A stretch of 64,000 bases of DNA from Choristoneura fumiferana (lineage: Eukaryota; Arthropoda; Insecta; Lepidoptera; Tortricidae): the NCBI RefSeq assembly GCF_025370935.1, contig NC_133483.1:5004869-5068868 (forward strand). Direction: 5' to 3'. The notes below the pieces were generated by a model. That model was not told the origin of the DNA, did not search any database, and was given only the letters and a program-made list of their open reading frames with translations. Within the stretch, counting starts at the first letter, position 1, and each line of letters starts with the position of its first letter. The position numbers and the translations under genes were made by a program. Below, piece after piece: positions 1 through 11,459 of this stretch.

Positions 1-237
1 ACCTGGATTCTAATTCCAAAATATGGTTAACTAGCCCATCTTCCATGGTTTTTTAAATTATTTTGGACGTTCAATTTTTTCGTGCATAAGTATTCAATCC
101 TTTTAACTGACGTCGAAATGTGACAACAGGATAGTGTTCATTAAATTTTAAACTTTCAAGCCAATAAGTAATTAATTTGTTTTTCCTGTATTTCATTCTG
201 TACATCGTTTCTCACACCTTTCTACCTAACTTGGAAC
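1..237. other. AT-rich DNA, nothing recognised
   Basis: No open frame, repeat family or RNA structure was recognised here. Confidence 0.5.
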
Positions 238-281
238 CACGGAAGAAATAAAAACAAACAACTTGTTTTTATTCTTCCGTG
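238..281. repeat. 44-bp hairpin
   Basis: CACGGAAGAAATAAAAACAA at the left pairs with its inverted copy at the right, with one extra base in the left arm and a 5-nt loop. It abuts the duplicated GCTTG that flanks the next element. It could be a minimal MITE or the end of an older element. Confidence 0.6.
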
Positions 282-285
282 CTTG

Positions 286-640
286 CAATGAGGGCTATCG
301 TTTTTTGTCTCACTAGATGGCGCGCATTACGGGCGTGAAAACAAAGTTTAGATTAAAATCATATTTAATACACCTTAAAACCGTACCATAAAAATATCGA
401 GCATGCCACAGTGTTGCATAGTCCCCGTTTTGTTCGGAAATAAGGGAGGACAAAGGCTTCCGAAAGACAAAACTGTCTCAAAACACAAACATTCATTGCC
501 CCAGAAACGCATTCACAAAATTATTCTTATTATAAATAAACCCGCGTAGCTCACCCAAAAACTATGAGATTTGACATTTCGGAGACCTCACGCTACACTA
601 GCGCCTCTAGCGGCGAATTCATACGCGATAACCCTCATTG
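286..640. mobile_element. 355-bp TIR DNA element
   Basis: The left end CAATGAGGGCTATCG and the right end CGATAACCCTCATTG are inverted repeats. The similarity continues inward to an AGATGGCGC / GCGCCTCTAGCGGCG block on each side. GCTTG occurs immediately outside both ends (281-285 and 641-645), consistent with a 5-bp target-site duplication. No transposase frame is present, so it is non-autonomous. The superfamily is not assigned. Confidence 0.65.
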
Positions 641-677
641 GCTTGCAACGTATAAGTCGTGATTTCTGATAAATAAT

Positions 678-1002
678 CCCAACCAGTCACACTAAAAAAA
701 ATACTTAAAATCGAAGGCTAAGGCGCTTAGCCTTCTAAACCTAACCTATCCGAGTCGCTTCTGCTCCGAACCGTCTTGCTCGCTCGCTTCGCTTGCTCGC
801 ACAAATCGCAAGTGTGACTGGTTGGTTTTTTTTTTGTAAAAATATTTCCAACGAGTCACAGGTGACAGTTAAGGGTGTGACTCGTTGGGATAAAACATTA
901 AAAAGTGTCCTATCTAGTAACAGTGTGACTTGTTGGGATTTTTTTATTAAAAATATTCCCAACGAGTCACAGTATGACAGTTAAGCGTGTGACTCGGCGG
1001 GA
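678..1002. repeat. Cluster of alternating inverted GTGTGACTSGTTGGGA motifs
   Basis: A 14-16 nt motif occurs seven times in both orientations: minus at 678, plus at 812, minus at about 848, plus at 875, plus at 923, minus at 957 and plus at 987. Between the first two copies lies a GC-rich core with CGCTCGCTTCGCTTGCTCGC and a CCTAACCTA tract. It is best explained as one MITE or several overlapping MITEs sharing the terminal motif. The two overlapping open frames of 60-70 codons here are readings through the repeat. Confidence 0.55.
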
Positions 1003-1508
1003 ACAAACCTTTTCACGTTTATTTCAAAAATCTTTACTAATTAATTTTCCATGTTGGCCTAATTTATAAAACAAACAATTAATGTAACATTACCTTATTA
1101 CTCATTAGGGACGTATGAATTACCTCGGTATACCAATTTATAGAAGTTCAAAAACTAATTTACTACCAAAATATCATACATTATCATAAAGCGCAGACCG
1201 TAAACTTTATATCAGGATCAGTTTACCTACGAGGTACAATTATGAGCGAGTATCGGTCCGATATACCTAGTTCATAGTTTGAAACGAACACTCGAGCGCG
1301 GATCCATCAAATTCCTTCGGGACTGAACCTCTATATCGTGATTAACCTACTTAAATTCTCTGAAGACGTTCAAGTCCCTTATTATAACTAAGGCAAGTTA
1401 TGCCGCAATCTCAATGCAATAAACATTCAGCCGGCGCACGTGCCGGCGACGACTCAGTCTGGTGCAATCAAGGAGATAAAGCAAGAAATTGAGACTGCCA
1501 CACAATAC
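1003..1508. other. Single-copy DNA, nothing recognised
   Basis: No repeat family or convincing coding segment. At about 1430-1448 two GCCGGC hexamers flank GCACGT, which includes an E-box core; its significance is unknown. Confidence 0.4.
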
Positions 1509-1597
1509 CTAGGGTGCGTAGAAGCGTCAACTCGTATCGCGTTGAGAGAAAAAACCTCTACATTAAACGCGGTACGAGTTGACGCTTACTTACCTAG
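1509..1597. repeat. 89-bp inverted repeat, MITE-like
   Basis: Left AAGCGTCAACTCGTATCGCG and right CGCGGTACGAGTTGACGCTT are near-perfect inverted arms. CTAG lies at both outer edges. The centre is short and AT-rich. No second copy was found in the window. Confidence 0.6.
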
Positions 1598-2114
1598 CCA
1601 ATTCTTAAGTCAATTCAATTTTTGGGATTATAATGGCCCCATCGTACGATGCGATGATTCGACCATTGTTGAGGTTGGATAAGACACTGTCAGTCAACTT
1701 TAGGTCGAGTACGGTAGAGCTGTCCTTGTTCGGTAGAATACCAGCCACAACCAATCTAAAACAAAAAGTAACCACCTGCCAACACTGAACAACCCACTAC
1801 GTTACTTATAGTTAGACACAGTTCAAACTACGTGATAATTTTTCTTTCAACTAAGGGATTGCTGGGTCATATGTCATATAACAAAAAAGAAAGAGGGGGG
1901 AAGTAAAAAGGAATCGAATTTGAATTTTGATGTTATTTTTAGATAATAATGAGTCTAGTATACTACAAAAGGGGGAGTAAACCAGCGCTAAAAGGAAATT
2001 TACGTTAACAGGTCTACTGACGTTATAGAAAGTAAGTCTTACACACAGAACATGTGTCAAATACGATCGCTTTAGGTTTCGTCTCCACCAGAGATGTAAG
2101 AGAATGTCTGGCCA
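1598..2114. other. Single-copy DNA, nothing recognised
   Basis: AT-rich. The 99-codon minus-strand open frame at 1851-2150 has a random-looking composition and runs into the MITE at 2115, so it is not called as a gene. Confidence 0.4.
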
Positions 2115-2209
2115 GGAATGTGTTTTTATGAACCAATAGAAACGCTTCATTTACCTATCCTCGCTCCGCTCAGCTGTTTCCACTAGAGCTATAGCGAGGA
2201 TAGGTAAAT
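2115..2209. mobile_element. MITE fragment, same family as 35,812-36,308
   Basis: It shares the string AACCAATAGAAACGCTTCAT with the copy at 35.8 kb. It ends in an inverted pair TTTACCTATCCTCGCT / AGCGAGGATAGGTAAA around CCGCTCAGCTGTTTCCACTA. Only one side of the larger palindrome seen at 35.8 kb is kept. Confidence 0.6.
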
Positions 2210-2624
2210 ATTGGGAGGGTGCGAAGTACTAGGTGGGGGTAATGAAATCTATCGCAGCGCTCATAGTGGCCAAAAGAAGAAATAATCTAGGCTCTGTCAT
2301 CTGTCATACTCATATGAATATGTCATGAACAGGGCAATTATTCGAACGTTTCAAACGTCTCATTTTTCTGGACACTTCTGTTATAATGGCCGAATATTCT
2401 GATACCGTTTTTTAGTTAAAAAACGACGTCAAAATCTACAGCCAATTCGTAAAAAATTACATCAGATAAATGAGGCGGCTGAAACGCTCGAATAAACGCC
2501 CAACAAAGCAATTTGTATAGACTTTAAGTACCTAATTTTAGTAATAGATGTTAGTGTTATGATGCGAGCTTGAATTATTGAACACTGTCCGAGTTTTGTT
2601 CTTAATTCCTCTACATCTCGGACA

Positions 2625-2722
2625 TGTCCAGCAAAGCCGCGGACGGGCGGACAGACAGACAGACAGACATGGCGAAACTATAAGGGTTCCGTTTCTGCCA
2701 TTTTGGCTCCGGAACCCCCTAA
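2625..2722 (+). repeat. 3' end of a dispersed GACA-containing element
   Basis: A (GACA)n run is followed by CATGGCGAAACTATAAGGGT and then by TTTGGCTCCGGAACCCCCTA. The same end is found at 13,880, 27,627 and, inverted, 54,375. Only the terminal 100 bp are present. Confidence 0.7.
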
Positions 2723-5144
2723 AACGCAGTGTACAAAGCTTAAAAGTACAGTGGATATTGTGGCATCCACTTTCATTTTTTTTCGTTTATTAGGTATCAA
2801 GTACACATGGCAGTACACTACGATTATATCCACTTTGACACTCGGGATGTCTCGGTTTAAATCGTAAAGGTAAATTACAAACAAATTATGACAAATTACT
2901 ATTTTTTTGTTTTTTTTTTACTATCAATCTTTTACTTTGTCTAATATAAGCTAAATACAAATATGAAGCTTCTATCGCTATCCTATATATTTTTAAGACT
3001 TTAGAATAGCTTATTACAATTTATTAATTTATTAGGTTCTTATTCTCACTCACTCACACACAAAAACCTATCATGCAATGCCCTAGAACCTTGAAATTTG
3101 GTTTCAAGGTATTCCTTACCGCACATCAAGTAAAAAAATAAATCTGGATTTCAGACTGACCCAACATCACACAAGCATCTAACGCATATCAAATTTTATT
3201 GGCATGACTACACGAAATACTTCCGTTTCTTATCCTTACGAAAAACGTATCTTGTACATTCGGATATTGTTCATGTGCGACGTCTGAAATCATGGTTAAC
3301 TTATAATCATGGCATTTCTAGAACAAATGTATTCCTTGAGTGCAATATTGCAGGCTCCCGGTCTATGTGCAAGGCTTGACGGTACACGGGTGAGACGTGA
3401 CGTATTATGTTCGGTGCACACAGCCTTTCAACACAACAAATATGCTACATATTGCCAACATGACGACAAAACTATGAAATTCAATTAAATGTTGATTGAT
3501 TAACTCCTTACTATGACTTCCTAAGTTTTTTTTTATAAAGTGTAGGTTACAGTTCGCTGAAGCGAAGTGAGTCCATAATTCACATGATTTTTAACTTCAC
3601 TTGTAACTGTGTACCTATTGTTGTACGTAAGTATCTATCTATGATTGTAACGGAATTTTTGGGCTTGTTTTGCACCTACTTCTTATTGTGGTATAACCAC
3701 TAAACTCGGCAATATGCGCAGTTCCGATGACAATACTCGTACAATAATTATGTACTTACTCGTAAGTATCATTGAGCTAACTTGATGTCATTCAAAGTAT
3801 CCAAATGAAAAACTTGAAGTTTCAGCTAAAAAGGACCTGCATTATTGTCTGCTACTGCAGAGCGGAATCAATCATAGGTACCTTGGCTCTGAAGCGCGGG
3901 CGTTTATTCGTCTCGAAGCAGATCACGTGAGCGGCGCCTGCGCCGGTGCACATGCATCGCGCCTACGATCGTCGAGTGTCGATCCTCAATCACTTTGTGG
4001 CACAAATTCAAGAAGTGGATGTGTTCGCCAAAAAATTATGAATATTGTAATTTTTGTATTGCTGATAAGTATTTTTTTTATAAACCCTATTTTTTTACTC
4101 TCTTGCCTTACTCAATTTTTATACCTAATTTTTGTTTCTACTAAATTTAGAATATAACAAGTTTATTATTATATATAAAAAGTAGTTTGGTGTAAATTTT
4201 AAATTTATTTTTGTGACTACTCCTAGCATTGCCATCCAAACGCCATAATCTGCACGAAATTTCAAGTGTATGAAATTGGGGAAGTGGATGAAATTTGACT
4301 TGCAAAGTTTGACCCGAACAAACAAACATTGCAAGTCAAATAAAAGCTACGTTGGCCTTAACATATCTTAATATATATAATTCTTCTGTAAAAAAAAAAG
4401 TAAAAGCTGGTACAATTAAAGGGTTTCTCCTAAAAATAAACGTGTAACGTAACGTGCTTCATCTAATAATTGCCATTACAAAACAGGGCGTTAAAACCCT
4501 TAGTAAGTACGCAAGTGTGACTAGCACGAACCCAGTCTTTCACCTTGACATTATGACTGTAAATACATAGACAAAAGGTAAATATACATAACAATCCCCG
4601 TCAATGTCAACAGCACCGATAATCTTGATCACCTGTAAAGTGTGACCCAGCTTTGATAATAGGCCGCTCGCGTGACCACGGGGGGTTAAATGCTGACTAA
4701 TGAAGCTACCGAGATTTTTAAATGGAACCCCTGCGGTGTCACGCCATATTTATGTCTTTTTAAAACTTTAACCTTTCTTTGTTGGCCTACGACGTTTTTG
4801 TTTTCAATAGAGTAAGTAAAATATGTTAATGTTAAAATACTTACGTCAATTTTGCCAATGACGGAACAAATGTGAATGAGTTTAGGATCATGTTCTTTAG
4901 TGCAATGTGATTAAATCTAGTACAGTTAACTATTATAGAAATAGAAGCATGGTAATTCATAGGCAGAAACGGTGTTTTTTATCCGTCAGTGCCAAAGTAC
5001 AAAATAGGAAATTATTACTTCTTTTAATCCTTACTTCTCGAAAAGATAAGAAATTACTAAACGTGTCACAAAAGAGGAACTTGTCTGTTTACCTTGGGCC
5101 TTTGCCCAGCTGTGGAATATTTTTGACGAGATCGCAATGTTAAT
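2723..5144. other. Mostly single-copy AT-rich DNA with one GC-rich patch
   Basis: No repeat family recognised apart from short simple-sequence runs. The GC-rich patch at about 3,885-4,015 is listed separately. Confidence 0.4.
3786..4157 (+). other. Open frame without ATG over a GC-rich patch
   Basis: The frame is open for 123 codons between two stops. A good acceptor (CTGCTACTGCAG) lies near 3,860 and a donor-like GTGAGC follows a CACGTG-containing string at about 3,925. The middle is rich in Ala, Arg and Ser; the last 40 codons are a hydrophobic AT-rich tract that looks non-coding. This may be a short exon, a 5' untranslated or promoter patch, or chance. No family is recognised. Confidence 0.15.
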
Positions 5145-5303
5145 TAGATCTGCATTTTTTAATTAATCTACTCGTTCTCGACCCTTTTTGGTATCCTGCC
5201 GTGTCACCTAGTAACATAGTTTTAGTGCTAGTTCTAGTCTTAGTTTTAGGTGGTACTTTTTGGAGCCAAAATAAACTTTTCTTTCTTTCTTTCTTTCTTT
5301 CGT
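5145..5303 (+). repeat. Probable LINE 3' tail with (CTTT)n
   Basis: GGAGCCAAAATAAACTTTTC contains an AATAAA-type signal and runs into about six CTTT units. A second tail of the same design ends at 6,034. This arrangement is usual for 3' ends of non-LTR elements with microsatellite tails. No coding remnant is attached. Confidence 0.4.
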
Positions 5304-5799
5304 TCTTATTTCAAATTTAGAAAAAAAAATCACCACTCTCAAATCATATTCACTGATTAAAAGTAGACTAACCATTCTCAAGTCATCTTCTCATTGAAGC
5401 GGAGTACCTAACAAAGTAATTGGTTATAAGTTCATGGTTCATGGATCCCCACAAAGTAACGCGAGTTTCAGTAACGTTTACTTAATTGAGACAGCTACAT
5501 TACTATGATTTTAGGCAAGCTAACTTTTAATGAGATCTAATGCAAAAGTCTAAATTACCTTTCCAAGTTTTAAATTTACTGTTGTACCTTATCCTTAAGT
5601 CCTCACGAAGTGACCACCGACGCAAACGCTACGTATAATAAAAAGTTAAAAGGTTCAAATTAAATTTACCCTCATCACTTATTTTTGGATCGCATTTAAA
5701 GGATAGAAAAGTTTGTGTCATGAAAAGTGGATTTGGAAAATTAAAGATGGACCGGGTGGACTACAACTTTGTAGTTGTCCTGTTTTTTTGTGTATAGTG

Positions 5800-6036
5800 C
5801 TATTATATCCATAGTTCTTTAGTGTTCATATTTTTATTAGAGCAATTTAATTGTATGTTTGATGAAGTTATGTCATTTACCTACCTATATTATTTTAAAA
5901 TCTTGTGAAACTTTAATGCTTGTTTTGTAGTTTGTTAGTATCGACTTCTCATTTAAAATGTCAATGTTTCTCATTTTTTTTCTTTCGTTCTATGATTGTG
6001 ATATTTTCTGAAATAAATCTATTTTCTTTCTTTCAT
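5800..6036 (+). repeat. Second probable LINE 3' tail with (CTTT)n
   Basis: GAAATAAATCTATTTTC is followed by CTTTC units, in the same orientation as the tail ending at 5,303. The 5' limit is a guess. Confidence 0.3.
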
Positions 6037-6774
6037 GTCAGATTGTCGATCCGAAAATAAATATTTCATGATCTTGTTACGTCAGTAAAATATAACATTC
6101 AACCTTATTTTTTCACCCATTAAAGTGTCCACAGCAGGGCAAATGCCTTTCATTCATCCTTGTTGAAAGTATGCTACTGCTGCTCTTCTTGATTATGCAT
6201 CCACATCGTCCCGCCATCTCCTGTTTGCTCTTAAAAAAATCAATAGACAGAATTTAAAGATTTTTACAATACAATACAATACAAATTAGTGCAAAGGCGA
6301 ACTGATCCCTAATAACATAATAAAGGTACAACGTTCATTTATTTAAATGGAACCCGTACTGTTAGCACACAAGCTTATCAGCTCAGTACGGTCGATCGCC
6401 AGTAGATTATCTCCCGCTGTTTACTATTCATTCAAGCCATAACATCTCAGGCGGGCGGCGTCATGCCGAAGCACCCATAATTGGAAGGAATTCCGATCAC
6501 GTATCAAAAAGCCGTGTCGCTCGCAGGCCAAGTCCGATAAAGCGAATTTCGTCAGTTAATTCAAATTCCGTAAAGAATTTACCCGGCTAAAAATTAAATA
6601 GCCGAATTTGTTAACGTCAGAATATAATGTTCTTTGTTATAAAGTTGTCTGCGAAGACTGCCGTATAATTGTGTAACGCAAGATGCTGCGAAAAACAATC
6701 ATTTGTGTTTGAACTCTACGCGACTTAATTTAACATGAATTTGGTATAAGGTTGTTGCAATTATTACGATAGAC
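6037..6774. other. Single-copy DNA, nothing recognised
   Basis: Moderately GC-rich between about 6,440 and 6,560. No frame with splice-like edges was found. Confidence 0.4.
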
Positions 6775-7138
6775 TAAAGCCCAATTTACAACGCGAGCAG
6801 AGCGGACTTATTAATGACATTTAGGGCCTGTTTCACCACTTGTCGACTAGCTTTAAGTGTTACGATTGGGTTTTTGGAGTCTTTTTGTATTTTTTATTTC
6901 AACTCCAAATTTGTTACTTTTACGGGTATCCCATGAAACCATATCGAAAATACAAACTGAGACATGGATACACAGAAAACCAGAAAAAGAGACCAGCACT
7001 GGGAATCGAACCCAGGTCCTCAGCAATACGTGCTGCGTGCTATAACCCCTACACCACTGCTGGACAGTAATGCTGTCTTTGTTTATTCGGACAAAACAAA
7101 CATAGTTGGTCGATGCTCGCGGTGTAAATTGGGCTTTA
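6775..7138. mobile_element. TIR DNA element split by a SINE
   Basis: Left TAAAGCCCAATTTACAACGC (6775-) and right TGTAAATTGGGCTTTA (ends 7138) are inverted repeats that extend inward to CGAGCA / TGCTCG. TA is present at both outer edges, as in Tc1/mariner-type insertions. The GGCCTGTTTCACCACTTGT string inside is native to the element; the tRNA-related SINE from 6,869 is a later insertion. Confidence 0.6.
6869..7066 (-). mobile_element. tRNA-derived SINE with tRNA-like unit at 6992-7064
   Basis: On the minus strand the 73-nt unit has an A-box-like TGGTGTAGGGG and a perfect B box GGTTCGATTCC. CCAGCA pairs with TGCTGG as acceptor stem. The anticodon stem is CAGC/GCTG around the 7-nt loop ACGTATT. 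Position 33 is C rather than U, so a functional tRNA is unlikely. The left side carries a self-complementary TTGGAGTC..AACTCCAA block also seen at 11,269. Confidence 0.65.
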
Positions 7139-7342
7139 TAGTTCTTTACTAAAATCTTAAAATTAAATAAAAAACTAATTATTCTTTAGCTTATCAACGA
7201 CCAGTCTAACCAAACCTATGGACATAAACAGCTTTTTTTCGTAGAGTCCCTTCTATAGTATATGGACAAGGAATACTCCAATTCCGTTGTAATTCCGCCA
7301 ATAGTTTTAGAGCAATTTCTGAGGTCTCTCAGAGTAATGCTC

Positions 7343-7584
7343 GTATCCTGATACTGCCCTCATAAGGCATTTAGACATTAAGAGTGAACACAGAAAATGT
7401 GTAAATTGATTTCGCGTCACCTTAAGGTTTTATTGGTTTTGACCATACTATACGGCCACTTTTCTTAGTTCATCTGTTAGAGAATGTTTAAAGCTACGTG
7501 ATAAGTAGTTAAAATAACTCAAAAGTGTTTTTTTTTTCTGAGATACTGCGAATTACCTTATGAGGGCAGAATATCCTTAGATAC
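7343..7584. mobile_element. 242-bp inverted-repeat element
   Basis: TGCCCTCATAAGGCATT near the left end and AATTACCTTATGAGGGCA near the right are inverted, flanked by diverged GTATC / GATAC ends. No coding capacity. A single copy in the window. Confidence 0.5.
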
Positions 7585-7662
7585 TAACGGACATACAAAC
7601 TCTCTCTTTATCTTTAGTATAGATTAGATTTAGTATAAGAAGCCGTTGTGGCCGAGTAGAAG

Positions 7663-7971
7663 CCGTGGTCACCGAGTGGTTTGACCTATGGCCTCTCAAG
7701 CAGAGGATCGTGGGTTCAAACCCCGGCTCGCACCTCTGAGTTTTTCAAAATTCATGCGTGAAATTTCATTTGAAATTTACCATGAGCTTTACGGTGAAGG
7801 AAAACATCGTGAGGAAACCTGCACAAACCTGCGAAGCAATTCAATGGTATGTGTGAAGTTCCCAATCCGCACTGGGCCCGCGTGGGAACTACGGCCCAAG
7901 CCCTCTCATTCTGAGAGGAGGCCTGTGCCCAGCAGTGGGACGTGTATAGGCTGGGATGATGATGAGTATAA
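7663..7971 (+). mobile_element. SINE A, full-length copy
   Basis: The tRNA-like head starts GCCGTGGTCACCGAGTGG and has a B box in GTGGGTTCAAACCCC. The conserved body is followed by CCCAGCAGTGGGACGT and a GATGATGATGA tail. An 18-bp partial duplicate of the head (GCCGTTGTGGCCGAGTAG) lies just upstream at 7,643. This is the most abundant family here, with copies near 30.6, 32.5, 40.8, 44.1, 44.5, 49.8, 50.4, 52.4, 57.4, 58.3 and 59.2 kb. It may correspond to a named lepidopteran SINE such as Metulj, but this could not be checked. Confidence 0.85.
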
Positions 7972-9270
7972 ATAGATGTAGATACAGGTGGCTCAGATAT
8001 TGTTCCTAATTTAATAGATACCCGTATGCTACATCGCGTCATGTTAACCTTACGTAGTCAAAGAGACCCATGCTTAACATAAAAGGGTGTTTACTATACT
8101 ACCAAGCAATACATACAAGCTTCTGCGAAGGTGCCTCCAGTTTATTATTAAAATTAAGCGTGTTTATCAAACTATATGTAAATTCGACCCTTTTGCCTGC
8201 GTATATGCAAATGTGCCGTTGATTCGTCGACTGTCGCTTGCATGATTCACTAATAAATTCACAGGTTAGTATATTAGGGTGTTGATGCAGTGACTGCGAG
8301 TCAAATTGAAGGGAAATTGTGCACCTTATACATCGAAAAATCACTGCATCTTTTAAGGGGGCACCAAGCTTCCCCCATATGCACTCGTGGATGTGTGAGA
8401 AGGGGGAAGGGGGATACAATATAGGTTAATTAGAACGTTTTTAGGTATTTTTATCGTATTACTAAAACAAATACAGATTTTAAAAATTTAACGTGTATAC
8501 CCGGTAGAAAATACCTAGTTTTCTTATCATTCAAAAACTCATGACACGCCGCGCAATATTTACGCCGGGGTTTATTTTATGTTTTAGAGACGACTTTGGG
8601 TTTTTTTCTATCGAACGAACTAAAAGTAATCGTCTTTCTACAGTGTATGATTTAAAGAGTAAATCCACAAATATCTTACACATGAATTTCAAAACGACTA
8701 CTTTACTAGTAGGTACCTAATGATACCGCAAGGTACGAGTATCAAATGAATGCAATAAAATGCGCTAGAAGCTCGGCGTGCTCTTAAGTGCATCGAAGAA
8801 AAATTGCTGACACGTGATAGACGGGCAGGAGCATCGACTATGGTGCACTAAAAATACAAAAATATTATGCTCTCGTAAATGTTCGGTCAATACCCGAGTG
8901 TCCATGCGAACTGGTCTGTTAGTACAGGAAAATGGAAAATACGCAAATGCTCTTTGAATACTGTCGATGGAATCGGTCATCAATGCGAGAATAAAATAAA
9001 ACGACATAGTATAGTACAATTATGTTACAGGGTTACAGTTTAAGTTTGGCTGCTAGAAATGTTTGATTATATTCTGATCAATTCCATATTCCTACCTACG
9101 AGTATGTCTATTATGTTTTAATATAAACGTTTAGGATTATAAAAATATGAGCTTGTCAATTATTTTTTTTTTTTATATCATCGATTTTATTTTTGTTATT
9201 TTTACTTTGAAAATATTTTACTGTGTTATATTCATATTTTAAATATATTCCTTACTTCTGTCGATCGAAA
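7972..9270. other. Single-copy DNA with one ORF
   Basis: No repeat recognised. It contains the minus-strand open frame at 8,099-8,419, listed separately. Confidence 0.4.
8099..8419 (-). CDS. Hypothetical ORF, 106 codons, doubtful
   Basis: An ATG-initiated frame of 106 codons with mixed composition (MYPPSPFSHIHECIWGKL at the start, six Cys, basic overall). It lies outside every recognised repeat. No signal peptide, membrane segment or family motif is visible and no splice-like edges were found. An ORF of this length is expected by chance a few times in 64 kb of such DNA. Confidence 0.12.
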   Translation of the reverse strand: MYPPSPFSHIHECIWGKLGAPLKDAVIFRCIRCTISLQFDSQSLHQHPNILTCEFISESCKRQSTNQRHICIYAGKRVEFTYSLINTLNFNNKLEAPSQKLVCIAW

Positions 9271-9408
9271 AGGTTGCCTGAAAGAGATTTATCAGAAGCG
9301 ATAAGGGTCATTGCTTACCATAGTATTTTTTCTCTATGTAGGTACCACTGTTTCTTGTGCTGCTTACTATATTATGGTGCTCAATAAAGAATAATTGCAT
9401 TGTATTTG
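9271..9408 (+). repeat. LINE 3' tail, diverged copy
   Basis: It matches the tail at 11,688-11,823: TTGCCTGAAAGAGATTTATC, an AGCGATAAGG block, TTTTCTCTATGTA, then TGCTCAATAAAGAATAATTG with the polyadenylation-like AATAAAG. The sequence is more decayed than the 11.7 kb copy. Confidence 0.6.
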
Positions 9409-10952
9409 TTACTGAGCACAATATCTAAAATTATTCTTTCCTCTATGATTGAACACTACAAAACAGAATGTATAGTCGAAATTCAAATAATTAGGTCCTT
9501 AGATTCTATTACAAACATAAATAAAATACAACTGGGCCAATGCAGCGTGTTAACAAGATACAGGGGGAAAAAAATTGCAAAACCTTGACATGTTAGATGC
9601 GCAAATAGAAGTTACACCAAAATCAAATTGAGTACCTACATTTCATTTTTCAAGACAGTAAACGAATTACGTTTAAGTATTAGGCGACAGAGGTCCGAAC
9701 ACAGTAAATATGTAAAATAGTAGAACCGCATTTGGGTCGAGCGATTCTATGGCTCCTGCTTAATCTTGTAAATTTATGCAAGTCGACGACAACACGTCAG
9801 ACTGTCTTCGCTTCGAGAACGTGATCCAAATCCGATTCGGCGCGTCATTTCGGCTGTAAAACGTTCAGCAGTTGGCACATTTGGCGCATAATTCCGACCT
9901 CCTTGGAGGCCTATTCCTTGTAACGTAGTCACTTATTATTCATACCTGTTACGACGTCAAATATGTGTACCTCTATACGACGACATTATAGATGATCGGC
10001 TCTTGAAACCTGAATCAGTTAGCCCTGAAATCATGTCTTGAAAGTAATGAGGTCTAATTGAGTTTAACACAAAAATAGCATATTTAGCTGGAGTGTACCG
10101 CACTTAAAACTAAAATAGGTTTATGTTATAAATAGCATTTTTAGTAAAAAAAAACTGACTACTTTTTGTTAACTGTATGAGTACGTTGCATTGTCACCCA
10201 ATCTAGATGATATTTCTACAACAAATTTCAAGTCGATCCGGCCACTAGAGTACCTAGGTACCTAAATCAAAAGTAACTTGCAATTAAAAGCAAATAAATG
10301 GGAAAATAAATAAAAACTTGTAAAAATAACAACACGTAAGTTGCTTGATGTCACTTTTTTTCTTGAAGTAACTGCACTTATTACTGAAGTGAAAAGTGCA
10401 GCTAATGCAAAATTAAAACTCTAAGGATTGTAGATGATAATAATACTTACCTAAATTCATCGTTATAGGAAAAAACAGACAAATCTACTTGTACAAATAC
10501 TTAGCTGAAATGTTACAAACGATTTTTCTTTTCCTTTTGTATTTTGTCTCTGAACTAAATCGCAACATTTATAATACATTGAGGGTAGTTTAAGAATGAC
10601 AATCCTAACTTAAATTTTACGAGGCCCGAAAAAAGGTTGGCCATGTATATTTGAAATGTCGACCGCATTGTGGACCGCTAACGCTGGGTAGGGTACGGAC
10701 AGATTTGTGCACTGTTTGTATATAATCTTTTTGACGCGTGCTTTACATGTATAGTAGGTAACATAAAACACAGTCATCCTTACCGATTAACTTACGACGC
10801 GCAAAATCTTTGTCACTCTTTAAATCTACTATCTGTCTTCTTGTAATGATCGACTTTATCATAGTTTATTTATTTATTTATATGTTGCTGTTTATCCCAC
10901 TGCCTATATTTAATTTAGACGTGTATTATTTGTACGATATATGTATTTGTAG
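9409..10952. other. Single-copy AT-rich DNA
   Basis: Nothing recognised except a short (TTTA)n run near 10,865. The small ORF beginning near 9,400 has no supporting feature. Confidence 0.45.
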
Positions 10953-11003
10953 ATTGAAAATACAAACTGAAATATAGATGCACAGAAAAACCAGAAAAAT
11001 AAG

Positions 11004-11075
11004 ACCATCACTGGGAATCGAACCCAGGTCCTCGGTAATCCGTACCGCGTGCTATACCGCTACACTACTGATGGT
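11004..11075 (-). repeat. tRNA-like unit, left arm of palindrome
   Basis: 72 nt with acceptor stem ACCATCA/TGATGGT on the minus strand, B box GGTTCGATTCC and anticodon stem CGGT/ACCG. It differs from the right-arm unit by one base near the D stem. The anticodon loop has C where U33 is expected, so it is read as a SINE head, not a tRNA gene. Confidence 0.6.
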
Positions 11076-11387
11076 CAACGGTACCGCCACGAATTTCCCC
11101 TATGCACCTCATATCTCAGCTTGTCTGTTTCTTATTTAGCCACTTAAGCAGTGACGCTAGCGACATCTATGCCGTAGCCCTCATCGAGAAACTTTTTCGG
11201 CACTCCATTGGAACTAACCGCTCACCCGGACAAGAGATATCGTTACTAAGCAATCAAATTAAGATTGTTTTTTTGGAATCTTTTTGTATTTTTTATTTCA
11301 ATTCCAAATTTTTACTTTTACGGTCATCCCGTCAACAAACAAGCTGAGATATGAGGTGCATAGGGGAAATTCGTGTCGGTGCCGTTG

Positions 11388-11459
11388 ACCATCAGTGGTG
11401 TAGCGGTATAGCACGCGGTACGGATTACCGAGGACCTGGGTTCGATTCCCAGTGATGGT
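11388..11459 (+). repeat. tRNA-like unit, right arm of palindrome
   Basis: ACCATCA (11388-11394) pairs perfectly with TGATGGT (11453-11459). TGGTGTAGCGG fits the A-box consensus and GGTTCGATTCC the B box. The T stem CTGGG/CCCAG is perfect, the anticodon stem is CGGT/ACCG and the loop ACGGATT. The internal RNA polymerase III promoter looks intact. The loop lacks U33, so charging and decoding are doubtful. Confidence 0.6.

Noticed and set aside
7688..8042. Overlapping ORFs of about 95 codons on both strands
   Set aside because: Both are readings through SINE A; homologous peptides occur at 30,520 and 40,610.
11388..11459. Functional tRNA gene
   Set aside because: The cloverleaf is good but the anticodon loop lacks U33 and the unit is embedded in repeated SINE sequence.
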